NCBI GenBank assembly: GCA_009926135.1
Contig: RFPL01000009.1
Location: forward strand, 1 to 64,000
DNA: 64,000 bases
Source: Sphingomonadaceae bacterium
GTDB lineage: Bacteria; Pseudomonadota; Alphaproteobacteria; Sphingomonadales; Sphingomonadaceae
Direction: 5' to 3'
This document shows positions 20,135 to 28,670 of this stretch, in pieces. The notes below the pieces were generated by a model that was given only the letters and a program-made list of their open reading frames with translations, was not told the origin of the DNA and made no database searches. Position 1 is the first letter of the stretch; every line of letters starts with the position of its first letter. The position numbers and the translations under genes are program-made.

Positions 20135-21070
20135 CTAGCCGGCGGTTTCGTCTGCAACTTTGGGGAACACGGGCGCCTGCGCGACCATTCCCGGTAATTT
20201 CCGGTCCATGACATTGGCCAGCCAGTGGCTTGCCTCCACCATGCGCGCCAGGTCCATGCCCGTGCGGACCCCTGCGCGTTCGAGCATGTAGACCACGTCC
20301 TCGCTTGGCACGTTGCCAGCCGCACCGGGGGCGAAAGGGCAGCCGCCAAGGCCGCCCAATGCGCCATCGACCACGCTGGCCCCGGCCGCCACGGCCGCCC
20401 AGACATTCGCGAGGCCAGTATTGCGCGTGTTGTGGAAATGGACCCGTACTGGCAGGGGATCGATCGCGCTGCGGATCCGCTCGACCAGCCGCGTGACCTG
20501 CGCCGGGTTGCCGACCCCGATCGTATCGGCAATCGCTACTTCAACAGGGCCGGCCTCGGCGAGCCGCGCGGCCATTTCGACCACGCGGTCCTCGCTGACC
20601 TCACCCTCGAACGGGCAGCCGAACGCGGCGCCGATGGTGACCTGGCCCGTGCGCCCGTGCTCCTTGGCAAGCGCGACAATCGCCTTGGCCGCCTCGACCG
20701 ATTCGTCGCTGGTCTGGCCCTGGTTGGCCATGGCGAAACTGTCGGTCGCGACGCAGACCGCGCCCAATTGGTCGATCCGCCCGGTCGCAAGCGCCCGCTC
20801 CGCCCCGCGCAGGTTCATCACCAGGCCGATGTAGGTCACGTCGTCGCGGCTTGGCAGTCCGGCGCAGACCGCGTCCGCATCGGCCATCTGCGGCACTTTC
20901 TTGGGATTGACGAAGCTCGTCACCTCGATCCGCCGCGCGCCCGAGGCAATCGCCAGCTGGATCAGCGTCAGCTTGTCAGCGGTCGAGATCAGCCGCTTTT
21001 CGTTTTGCAGCCCGTCGCGTGGGCCGACTTCGACGAATTCGATTCCGGTTGGGGCGGGGGCAGTGTTCAT
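20135..21070 (-). CDS. Hydroxymethylglutaryl-CoA lyase family protein
   Basis: HMGL-type aldol lyase of 311 aa that splits a 3-hydroxyacyl-CoA such as HMG-CoA into acetyl-CoA and a ketoacid. The catalytic and metal motifs are intact: G-P-R-D-G-L-Q-N-E at 17–25, E-V-T-S-F-V-N-P near 49, V-H-F-H-N-T near 200 and the active-site Cys in G-G-L-G-G-C-P-F-A-P-G-A-x-G-N near 235. It is first in the operon. A 14-bp palindrome ending in TTGTATACAA-type core lies 18 nt upstream of its ATG, so it is probably GntR-controlled. Leucine degradation is one role, but the neighbours suggest a different 3-hydroxyacyl-CoA. Confidence 0.9.
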   Translation of the reverse strand: MNTAPAPTGIEFVEVGPRDGLQNEKRLISTADKLTLIQLAIASGARRIEVTSFVNPKKVPQMADADAVCAGLPSRDDVTYIGLVMNLRGAERALATGRIDQLGAVCVATDSFAMANQGQTSDESVEAAKAIVALAKEHGRTGQVTIGAAFGCPFEGEVSEDRVVEMAARLAEAGPVEVAIADTIGVGNPAQVTRLVERIRSAIDPLPVRVHFHNTRNTGLANVWAAVAAGASVVDGALGGLGGCPFAPGAAGNVPSEDVVYMLERAGVRTGMDLARMVEASHWLANVMDRKLPGMVAQAPVFPKVADETAG

Positions 21071-21087
21071 CGCAGGTGCTATGCCAT

Positions 21088-21101
21088 TTTTGTATACAAA
21101 A
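21088..21101. promoter_or_regulatory. Palindromic operator upstream of the HMGL–HyuAB operon
   Basis: A perfect 14-bp palindrome, TTTTGTATACAAAA, lies 18–31 bp upstream of the HMG-CoA lyase ATG (21070) and 12 bp past the end of the GntR gene. Its 10-bp core TTGTATACAA recurs at 21804. The position and shared core point to the adjacent GntR/FCD regulator; this is inferred, not shown. Confidence 0.7.
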
Positions 21102-21112
21102 CTGCAATAGGG

Positions 21113-21772
21113 CTATTCGGCTGCGGTCCGCTGGGCGGTGTAGGCATCGAGATAGGCGTAATAGGCGCGGCGGATATGGCCGGCCATGATCGATGCGGCC
21201 CAGCCGGCATCGCGCCGGTCAAACGCGGCGACCAGTTCTTCGTGCTCGTGGTGCGATCGGCGCAGATTCTCGCGGTCATAGTTCTGGGCCGTCCGCCAGA
21301 CCACGGGTTGCTCGATCAGCCGGGTCAGCAGGCTGGCGAGGCGGCTGGAGCCGGCCGCCGCCAGGATGATCTCGTGAAAGGCGCGGTTATGTTCGAGGAA
21401 GGCGGGGATGTCCGCCCGCTCCCCGGCAATGGCTGCACCGATCAACCGGTTGTGGTGACGCAGCGCCTCAAGCTGGGCTGGGGCAATGCGGGTGGCGGCG
21501 CGGCGCGCGGCCTGGGCTTCCAGCATCGAGCGCAGTTCGAAGGCATCTTCGATATCGTCGTCCGACCAGTCAGCCACGAAGCTGCGCTGGCTCTCGCTGC
21601 GGCGGATCAGCAGGTCGGACTCCAGCCGCCGCAATGCGTCACGCACCGGCGTGCGAGACACTTCGCAGCGCAGCGCCAGGGCTTCTTCGCTGAGCTGCGC
21701 GCCGGGCGGCAGCTCGCCTGAGAGGATCATTCCCCTGATAAATGCATAGGCGTGGTCTGATGCGCGCGACAT
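21113..21772 (-). CDS. GntR-family (FCD) transcriptional regulator
   Basis: Regulator of 219 aa. The N-terminal winged helix-turn-helix (about 1–70) has G-A-Q-L-S-E-E-A-L-A followed by S-R-T-P-V-R-D-A-L-R-R-L-E. The C-terminal all-helical FCD ligand domain has E-L-R-S-M-L-E-A-Q-A-A-R and His residues in F-H-E-I-I-L and S-H-H-E-H that fit its metal site. The frame is open to 21832, but 21772 gives the normal N-terminus for the family. Starting further up would put the operator at 21804 inside the gene. Such proteins usually repress until a pathway acid binds. Confidence 0.88.
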   Translation of the reverse strand: MSRASDHAYAFIRGMILSGELPPGAQLSEEALALRCEVSRTPVRDALRRLESDLLIRRSESQRSFVADWSDDDIEDAFELRSMLEAQAARRAATRIAPAQLEALRHHNRLIGAAIAGERADIPAFLEHNRAFHEIILAAAGSSRLASLLTRLIEQPVVWRTAQNYDRENLRRSHHEHEELVAAFDRRDAGWAASIMAGHIRRAYYAYLDAYTAQRTAAE

Positions 21773-21803
21773 GATGCTGCCTGAATGACTTGACCTGGGG
21801 TAT

Positions 21804-21813
21804 TTGTATACAA
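21804..21813. promoter_or_regulatory. Second copy of the GntR-type operator core
   Basis: TTGTATACAA, a perfect 10-bp palindrome, sits 32 bp upstream of the GntR start codon and 77 bp upstream of the divergent TonB receptor ATG. It is identical to the core of the site at 21088–21101. Its place between the divergent genes suggests autoregulation and co-control of the receptor. Confidence 0.7.
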
Positions 21814-21890
21814 TAAGCTGAGCACCTCGCAAGCCACCCGGGCATTAAACGCGTTTGGATCGGGCGGCGGTGAACAGGGAGTATTACGAC

Positions 21891-24416
21891 ATGCGGATCA
21901 CGCGCCTGCTGCTTTCGGCTTCGGCCGCCGGTCTTGCCCTTGGTGCCACCCCGGCTTTTGCGCAGGATAGCGCAGCCGATGGCGTCAACGAGGAAGAGGC
22001 CATCATCGTCACTGCCCGCCGCCAGAATGAGCGGCTGCAGGATGTCCCGGCTTCGGTCGCGGTGCTTTCGGCGGCAACGCTGGAAAATACCGGTGCGAAG
22101 AATGCCGATGATTTCGCCCAGCTGACCCCCGGCGTCACGATCGTGACCGGCACGGCCGAAGCGGGTGACACGCAGATCAACATCCGCGGCATCAATGGCG
22201 CGCGCGACGCGGAAAGCTCGGTCGCGTTGGTGGTTGATGGCATCCTCAAGACCAACACCGCCCAGCTCAACCAGGTCCAGGGCACCCTGCGCCAGGTGGA
22301 AATCCTGAAGGGTCCGCAGGGCGCGCTGTATGGCCGCAACGCCGCTGCCGGCGCGATCGTGCTGCAGACGCTGAAGCCCAAGGATGTGGCCGAGGGCGGG
22401 GCCAAGGTTTCCTACGCCAACGAAAACACCTGGGATGCCACGGCCTATGTATCGCTGCCGCTGGGCGAAGGCGCCGGCATGGTGCTGAGCGGCGGTTTCC
22501 AGCGGACCGACGGCTTCTTCCGCAACATCTTCCTCGGCAACAGCAAGACCGTTGACGACAAGGAAGCCTACGACATCAATGGCCGCGTGGTCTTCAAGCT
22601 GGGTGAGGACACCGAGTTTGACGTGAAGATGCGCTGGGCCGAATTCCACGGCGCGTCGCTGCCGTTCAACGCTTCGTTCCACCTGCCGAACTTCGCGGCG
22701 GTGAACCCCAAGTTCTACGAAGACGTCAACGCCCACGAGTTCCGCTTCTACAACAACATCCGCGCTACCAACGATCAGACCAGCTTCGATGGATCGATCA
22801 AGGTCGAGCACAACTTCGAAAACATGAAGCTGGTCGCCTGGGCGCTGTTCTCGGACATCAAGCAGGACCTGGTGGCTGACGGCACCTCGGCCGATTTCGC
22901 CCGCTATATCAGCGCATCGCTGCCTGCTGGCGGCGCTACCGTTGCCTCCTGCTTCGCCTCGACGGCCGCCAACACCAGCTTCCCGGTGAACCAGCCGGGC
23001 GCGATCGGCGCGATCCCGGTGCCGTTCATCTTCGCGCCGGCCAACGGCTCGACCTTCGGTCCGTACAGCAACACGACCTGCGACGGCATCCAGTACCAGC
23101 TGCGCAACCAGAAGGATGTCAGCGCCGAAGTGCGACTGGTCTCGACCGGTGACGGCCCGCTCGCTTGGCAGCTTGGCGGCTATTACCTGACCATTGACCG
23201 CACCACTGGCGTCAGCCTCGGTGGCGATACCGGCAAGGGCGTGGTCAAGAACCTCTACAACGGCCCGTCGAGCGTTAACCCGACCTCGCTGCTGCTCGCG
23301 GACAACTTCGACACCAAGGTCTACGCCGCGTTCGGTTCGCTCGAGTACAAGCCCAATGACCAGTTCAAGGCTGGCCTGGCGCTGCGATATGACATCGAAG
23401 ACCGGTCGTCCAACTCGCTGGTGCCGACGGCAACCGATCCGTTCACCGGTGGGCCGATCAACCCGGGCCAGGCTTTTGGCCCACTCACGCCCAAGTCGGC
23501 GTCGTTCAAGCAGCTTCAGCCGAAGATCACGCTGAGCTGGACTCCAACGAGCGACCTCAATGTCTATGCCAACTGGGGCATCGGCTTCAAGTCGGGCGGG
23601 TTCAACAACCAGGGCTCCTCGGCCCTGATCAACGCCAACTTCAACAATGGCGTCACCCCGGGCACGATTAACGCGAATGTCCGGATCAACGACCAGTACC
23701 GCAAGGAAAAGTCGAGCGCGTTCGAGGCTGGCGTCAAGGGCAGCCTGTTCGACAACCGCGTGACCTTCGATCTGGCCGGGTACTACACCCGGATCAGCGA
23801 CATGCAGTTCTTCGAATTCTTCGTCGGCAGCTTCGGCCTGCTGCGCGTGGTTTCGAACATCGACACGGTCGATGTGAAGGGCGCGGAAATCAACCTGACG
23901 GCCAAGGTGGTCAACGGGTTCAAGGTGTTCGGCTCGTTCAACGTGACCGATAGCGAGATCAAGAAGAACTCGTCGCGCACCTACACCGTTGGCAACAAGT
24001 CGCCCTACACGGCGGACTGGACGCTCAATGTCGGCGGCGAGATCAAGGTTCCGGTTAATGACGGCCTGCGGATCACTGGTCGCGCGGATTACCGCCTGAC
24101 CGGCCCGACTTGGTTCCACACCGTGCAGAACCAGGAGCGGCCGTCGATCTTCAGCGGCCTGCTGCCGATCTCGGCGCTCGCACTGCCGGGCTTCGTCGGT
24201 AATGCGCGCTACGATGTTGCCCAGCGCGATACGTTCGGCGTGTTCAATGCCCGTCTGGGCCTTGAAACCGATCACTATCACCTGGTCGCCTTTGCCGAGA
24301 ACCTGTTCGACAAGAAGTACATTGCCGAAGCGATCCCCGCGATCGAGTTCGGCGGTTCGTTCATCTCGCCGGGCGGGCGCCGCCTGATCGGCGTGGAAGC
24401 GGGCGTGAAATTCTAG
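21891..24416 (+). CDS. TonB-dependent outer-membrane receptor linked to the HyuAB operon
   Basis: Outer-membrane active transporter of 841 aa. It has a signal peptide (M-R-I-T-R-L-L-L…P-A-F-A-Q, cut about residue 25), a TonB-box region E-E-A-I-I-V-T-A-R-R, a plug domain (about 45–160) with Y-G-R-N-A-A-A-G-A-I, then a beta-barrel ending in aromatic F (G-V-K-F). The frame is open to 21855, but AGGGAG about 10 nt before 21891 and the signal peptide set the start. It is divergent from GntR with a shared operator, so it probably imports the substrate of the HyuAB pathway. A terminator follows. Confidence 0.9.
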   Translation: MRITRLLLSASAAGLALGATPAFAQDSAADGVNEEEAIIVTARRQNERLQDVPASVAVLSAATLENTGAKNADDFAQLTPGVTIVTGTAEAGDTQINIRGINGARDAESSVALVVDGILKTNTAQLNQVQGTLRQVEILKGPQGALYGRNAAAGAIVLQTLKPKDVAEGGAKVSYANENTWDATAYVSLPLGEGAGMVLSGGFQRTDGFFRNIFLGNSKTVDDKEAYDINGRVVFKLGEDTEFDVKMRWAEFHGASLPFNASFHLPNFAAVNPKFYEDVNAHEFRFYNNIRATNDQTSFDGSIKVEHNFENMKLVAWALFSDIKQDLVADGTSADFARYISASLPAGGATVASCFASTAANTSFPVNQPGAIGAIPVPFIFAPANGSTFGPYSNTTCDGIQYQLRNQKDVSAEVRLVSTGDGPLAWQLGGYYLTIDRTTGVSLGGDTGKGVVKNLYNGPSSVNPTSLLLADNFDTKVYAAFGSLEYKPNDQFKAGLALRYDIEDRSSNSLVPTATDPFTGGPINPGQAFGPLTPKSASFKQLQPKITLSWTPTSDLNVYANWGIGFKSGGFNNQGSSALINANFNNGVTPGTINANVRINDQYRKEKSSAFEAGVKGSLFDNRVTFDLAGYYTRISDMQFFEFFVGSFGLLRVVSNIDTVDVKGAEINLTAKVVNGFKVFGSFNVTDSEIKKNSSRTYTVGNKSPYTADWTLNVGGEIKVPVNDGLRITGRADYRLTGPTWFHTVQNQERPSIFSGLLPISALALPGFVGNARYDVAQRDTFGVFNARLGLETDHYHLVAFAENLFDKKYIAEAIPAIEFGGSFISPGGRRLIGVEAGVKF

Positions 24417-24440
24417 TCCAGCGGTCGGGACCGACCAACG

Positions 24441-24478
24441 AAGGGGCCGGTGGCGCAAGTCACCGGCCCTTTTGTTTG
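24441..24478 (+). terminator. Rho-independent terminator after the TonB receptor
   Basis: A stem of about 12 bp (24441–24452 with 24461–24472, one G·T pair) encloses an 8-nt loop GCGCAAGT. It is followed by the T-rich tail TTTTGTTTG. It starts 25 nt after the receptor stop codon. Confidence 0.85.
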
Positions 24479-24526
24479 TGCTGGTAAAGTACAAATACCG
24501 GGTTGCAGATTGCAACCTAATCCGCC

Positions 24527-25582
24527 ATGGCACTGCAAATGCCTATCTTTGTGCGCCTATTTCCCGTCCTGTTGCTGTCGAGCGTGGCGGCCTGCGGCAC
24601 TTCCGAAGCGCCCCCAGCGGCCAAACCGCTGCGGGTTAGCGTCCTCACGGTCGGCCAGGAAGCAGCTGCTCCGCTGATCGAGGCGGCTGGCACGGCGGCT
24701 CTGCGCAAGGAAATTCCGCTGGGCTTTACCACGCCCGGCCAGATCGCACGGATCACGGTGCAGGAAGGGGACCGGGTTGAGCGCGGGCAGGTGCTGGCCA
24801 CGCTCGATACGACCAGTGTCGGCGCCTCGCTTGAAGCCGCCGACGCAGAGCGTGACCGCGCCGGGGCCGAGGTGGCTCGTCTGCGCCAGCTCTATGCCCA
24901 GGGCTGGATTACCAAGGCGCGGCTTGAAGCTGCCGAGGCGGCGGCACGCAGCGCCAGCGCCAGCGTTTCGGCGCGGCGCTTCTCGCTCCAGACGGCGCGG
25001 GTGGTGGCACCGGCCGCCGGGATCGTGCTCAGCCGGATGGCTGAACCGGGACAGATCATTGATGCCGGGATGCCGGTGGTGACGCTGGGCGATGCCTCCA
25101 GCGGCTTCGTCCTGCGGGTGCTGCTGGCCGACCGCGATGCGGTGCGCGTCCGCGCCGGGATTCCGGCTGAAGTGCGCTTCGATGCCTTGCCTGGCACGGT
25201 CCTGTCGGGCCCGGTCATCGAAGTGGGCGGCCGTTCCGATCGCGGTACGGGTGCCTTTACCGCCGAGATTGCCCTGCCAGCTGATCCGCGCCTGCGTTCG
25301 GGCCTGGTTGGCCGGGCCACCATCGCCACGCCGGTAGCCGGGCAATCGACCCGGCTGGTGATCCCGCCGACCGCCGTGTTCGCGATCCGCGCCGATGAAG
25401 GCTTCGTCTACGTGGTCGATGCGCAGCGCCGGGTAAAGGCCCGCCGCGTCGCGCTGGGGCCGCTGTCCGTTGCTGGCGCCGAAGTGCTGTCGGGCGTGCA
25501 GCGCGGTGAGGTGATTGCCCTTTCGGCGCTCGATCGCCTGCGCGATGGGGCGCAGATCGATCCCGTTGCTGTGCAGCGTTAA
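24527..25582 (+). CDS. RND efflux periplasmic adaptor lipoprotein
   Basis: Membrane-fusion protein of 351 aa that links an inner-membrane RND pump to an outer-membrane channel. The N-terminus is a lipoprotein signal with lipobox S-V-A-A-C (Cys near residue 24). Next come a barrel-sandwich (biotinyl-like) domain G-F-T-T-P-G-Q-I-A-R-I-T-V-Q-E-G-D-R-V, an alpha-hairpin (about 105–150), and the second lipoyl half with V-V-A-P-A-A-G-I-V. Start 24527 or the Met four codons later are both possible. It is 11 nt upstream of the pump gene. Confidence 0.9.
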   Translation: MALQMPIFVRLFPVLLLSSVAACGTSEAPPAAKPLRVSVLTVGQEAAAPLIEAAGTAALRKEIPLGFTTPGQIARITVQEGDRVERGQVLATLDTTSVGASLEAADAERDRAGAEVARLRQLYAQGWITKARLEAAEAAARSASASVSARRFSLQTARVVAPAAGIVLSRMAEPGQIIDAGMPVVTLGDASSGFVLRVLLADRDAVRVRAGIPAEVRFDALPGTVLSGPVIEVGGRSDRGTGAFTAEIALPADPRLRSGLVGRATIATPVAGQSTRLVIPPTAVFAIRADEGFVYVVDAQRRVKARRVALGPLSVAGAEVLSGVQRGEVIALSALDRLRDGAQIDPVAVQR

Positions 25583-25593
25583 GCGACGGAGCC

Positions 25594-28500
25594 GTGAACC
25601 TCGTCGCCACCGCCGTCCGCCGCTGGCAGATCACGCTGGTCGCCTTCGTGCTGCTGGCGATGCTGGGCTTCAATGCCTTCCGCCAGATCCCGCGCGCAGT
25701 CGATCCCTATTTCCCGATTCCCCTGACCGTGGTGATCGTGACCCTGCCGGGCGCAGACGCGGCAGAGATCGAGGAAACGGTTGCCAAGCCGCTTGAGCGT
25801 GCGCTCCAGGGCCTCGACAATGTCCGTGACATCCGTTCGACCTCCAGCGACGGGCTCGCCAATATCCAGGTCTGGTTCGATTACGGCACCGATGCCGAGC
25901 AGGCCTATGACCGGAGCGTGCGGGATGTGAATGCGCTGCGGCCGCAATTGCCGGCGGGAATCCAGCGGCTGGAAGTGCGTCGTCCCCGTACGACCGAGGC
26001 TGCCATATCCCAGATTGCGCTGGTCAGCGAGACGGCCTCGTGGCGGCGGATGGAGAAATATGCCGAGGACCTGCGCGACCGGCTGGCCGTGCTCGACGGG
26101 GTCCGCAATACCGAGCTATACGGCCTGCCGGCGCCCGAAGTGCGGATCGCGCTCGATCCCGCGCGGCTGGCTGAGCGGCGCTTGCCGCCGGGGCTGGTCG
26201 CCAGCGCCATCGCCCAGGGCGGGGTCGACGTTCCCGCCGGAGCCGTCACGGCCGGGACCCGTCGTTTCAATGTCCAGACCGGCGGGGCCTACCGCAGCCT
26301 GGAAGCGATCCAGGCCATTCCGCTGCGCGGAGGTGATGGGCAGCTGCTCACTGTCGGCGATGTCGCCAGCGTACAATGGGCTGAGGCCGAACGCATGCAC
26401 ATCACCCGGCTCAACGGCCAGCGAGCGGTCTTCATCGGCGTGCGCAAGAAGGACATGACCGATACCCTGGTGCTGCGCGACAAGCTGAAAGTGGCGAAGG
26501 AGCGTTTCCAGCAGGAACTGCCGCCTGACATCAAGCTGGTTTCGGTGTTCGACCAGAGCAACGATATCGAGCGCAAGCTCAACCAGCTGGGCAAGGACTT
26601 TGCTATCGCGCTGTTCCTGGTGCTGGTCACCCTGCTGCCGCTCGGGCCGCGTGCTTCACTGGTGGTGATGCTGTCGATCCCCACCTCGCTGGCGATCGGG
26701 CTGACCGGGCTTAATATCCTCGGCTACTCGCTCAACCAGCTAACCGTTTCGGGGTTCATTGTGGCGCTGGGCTTGCTGGTCGACGATTCAATCGTGGTGA
26801 CCGAGAATATCGAGCGCCATATCCGCATGGGGCAGGACCGGGTTACCGCCGCGATCGAGGGCACGAAGGAAATCACCATGGCGGTGATGGGCTCCACCGG
26901 CGTCCTGATCTTTGCCTTCCTGCCGCTGGCCAACCTGCCCGAGACAGCCGGAGACTTCACCCGCAGCTTGCCGATGGCCGTGCTGCTGACGGTTGGTGCC
27001 TCGCTGCTCGTCTCGCTCAGCCTGGTCCCCTTTGCCGCCAGCCGCATCTTGTCGCCGCACGATACGCATGAGGGCAATCGCTTTCTGCGCTGGGTGACCG
27101 AGCGGATCGAGCACTGGTACCGCCCGGCGCTGCACTGGAGCCTGGCCAATCCGCACAAGACCGTCTGGGGGGCAATGGCGGCCTGCGTGCTGATGTTCGG
27201 GACGATCCCGTGGATCGGCTTCAGTCTGTTCCCCAAGGCGGACGTGCCCTATTTCCTCGTCCGCATTCAGGCGCCCGAGGGGACAAGCCTGGCGGCGACC
27301 GATCAGACCGTGCGCGAAGTCGCCGCGATCATGCAGCAAAAGCCCGAAGTGCAGGACGTGATGGAGAACACCGGGCGTTCCAATCCGCAGATCTATTACA
27401 ATGCCCTGCCGCGTGAGGCGGATACCCGGTTTGGCGAACTGTTTGTCACGCTGAAGCAATTCTCGCCCGAGGATACGCCCGCGCTGGTCGAGAAGCTGCG
27501 CCGCGAACTGGAAACCTATCCGGCGGCGCGCGTGACGATCGAACAGTTCGAACAGGGCCCGCCGATCGATGCGCCGATCGCGATCAGGATCAACGGCCCC
27601 GAACTGGGCGAACTGAAGCGCCTCTCTGCCGAATTCGCCGATACCCTGCGCAAGACGCCGGGCACGCGCGACGTGATCGATCCTCTGGCGATTGACCGGA
27701 TCGACCTGGACCTTTCGGTTGATGCGGCCAAGGCGGGTCTGCTCAATGTCGCCCCCGATGCGGTGCGGCGGACGCTGCGCCTGGCCATCTCGGGTGAGCG
27801 CGCCAGCAGCCTGCGCGATGCCGAGGGGGATTCCTATCCAGTGGTGGTCCGTCTGCCGTTTGAGCGCGAAGTGCCGGTGGCCGTGCTCGACCGGATCTAT
27901 GTCAGTTCGCTGACGGGTGCCTCGATCCCGCTTTCGCAGCTGACCACGCCCAAGCTGCAGGCTGGCCCGGCAACCATCAATCGCTACAAGCTGGAACGCT
28001 CGGTCACGGTGACCGCATTCGTCAAGGGCGATGCCCTAGCCTCAAAGGTTGGTGCGGACGCGCTCGAACGGGTCGGCAAGCTGCGGCTGCCGCCGGGCTA
28101 TTCGATCAGCGTTGGCGGCCAGGCCGAAGTCTCGGCCCGCAACAACAACGGCGTTGGCGGGATCGCGATGCTCGCGGTGTTCGGGATCCTGTCCGTGCTG
28201 GTGCTGGAATTCGGTCGGTTCCGCGAAGTAACCGTGGTGGCCGGGGTTGTGCCATTGGGTCTGTTTGGCGGGCTGTGGGCGCTGATCTTCACCGGCAATT
28301 CGCTGTCGTACCTGGCGATCATCGGGTTCATCGCCTTGATCGGGATCGAGATCAAGAATTCGATCCTGCTGGTCGATTTCACTACCCAGCTGCGCCAGCA
28401 GGGGATGGAATTGATGGAGGCGATCGAGCGGGCCGGCGAAATCCGCTTCCTCCCGGTGCTGTTGACCTCGGTTACGGCCATCGGCGGCCTGCTGCCGCTG

Positions 28501-28641
28501 GCGCTGTCGGGCTCGCCGCTCTATGCCCCGTTGGCCTGGGTGATCATCGGCGGGCTGGTCTCTTCGACCCTGCTCAGCCGGATTGTCATCCCGGCGATGT
28601 ACCTGCTGCTGGTGCGCGGAGCCCCGTCGCCAGAAGCCTGA
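25594..28641 (+). CDS. RND-family efflux permease
   Basis: Proton-driven inner-membrane pump of 1015 aa with a GTG start. It shows the RND plan: TM1, a large periplasmic loop, TM2–TM6, TM7, a second loop and TM8–TM12. The TM4 proton-relay motif G-L-L-V-D-D-S-I-V-V-T-E-N is near residue 395. The second half repeats the pattern with G-F-I-A-L-I-G-I-E-I-K-N-S. Length and motifs place it among AcrB/MexB-like pumps for hydrophobic or amphiphilic compounds. No TolC-like gene is adjacent, so it must borrow one encoded elsewhere. Confidence 0.92.
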   Translation: MNLVATAVRRWQITLVAFVLLAMLGFNAFRQIPRAVDPYFPIPLTVVIVTLPGADAAEIEETVAKPLERALQGLDNVRDIRSTSSDGLANIQVWFDYGTDAEQAYDRSVRDVNALRPQLPAGIQRLEVRRPRTTEAAISQIALVSETASWRRMEKYAEDLRDRLAVLDGVRNTELYGLPAPEVRIALDPARLAERRLPPGLVASAIAQGGVDVPAGAVTAGTRRFNVQTGGAYRSLEAIQAIPLRGGDGQLLTVGDVASVQWAEAERMHITRLNGQRAVFIGVRKKDMTDTLVLRDKLKVAKERFQQELPPDIKLVSVFDQSNDIERKLNQLGKDFAIALFLVLVTLLPLGPRASLVVMLSIPTSLAIGLTGLNILGYSLNQLTVSGFIVALGLLVDDSIVVTENIERHIRMGQDRVTAAIEGTKEITMAVMGSTGVLIFAFLPLANLPETAGDFTRSLPMAVLLTVGASLLVSLSLVPFAASRILSPHDTHEGNRFLRWVTERIEHWYRPALHWSLANPHKTVWGAMAACVLMFGTIPWIGFSLFPKADVPYFLVRIQAPEGTSLAATDQTVREVAAIMQQKPEVQDVMENTGRSNPQIYYNALPREADTRFGELFVTLKQFSPEDTPALVEKLRRELETYPAARVTIEQFEQGPPIDAPIAIRINGPELGELKRLSAEFADTLRKTPGTRDVIDPLAIDRIDLDLSVDAAKAGLLNVAPDAVRRTLRLAISGERASSLRDAEGDSYPVVVRLPFEREVPVAVLDRIYVSSLTGASIPLSQLTTPKLQAGPATINRYKLERSVTVTAFVKGDALASKVGADALERVGKLRLPPGYSISVGGQAEVSARNNNGVGGIAMLAVFGILSVLVLEFGRFREVTVVAGVVPLGLFGGLWALIFTGNSLSYLAIIGFIALIGIEIKNSILLVDFTTQLRQQGMELMEAIERAGEIRFLPVLLTSVTAIGGLLPLALSGSPLYAPLAWVIIGGLVSSTLLSRIVIPAMYLLLVRGAPSPEA

Positions 28642-28670
28642 GCAGGTTCGGGAAGGAGCGGGACAACAGC

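Noticed and set aside
21790-21814. TTGACC and TACAAT around the second GntR palindrome as a sigma-70 promoter
   Set aside because: Spacing is only 13 nt, too short for a normal promoter; the palindrome is better read as an operator.
21639-24533. 964-codon open frame antisense to the GntR and TonB receptor genes
   Set aside because: It mirrors a clear TonB receptor on the other strand and shows only low-complexity Arg/Ala/Val composition with no motifs, as expected from high-GC codon bias.
28275-28670. N-terminal extension of the crotonase ORF back into the RND pump gene
   Set aside because: It overlaps the pump's C-terminal half out of frame; the ribosome site and family start are at 28671.
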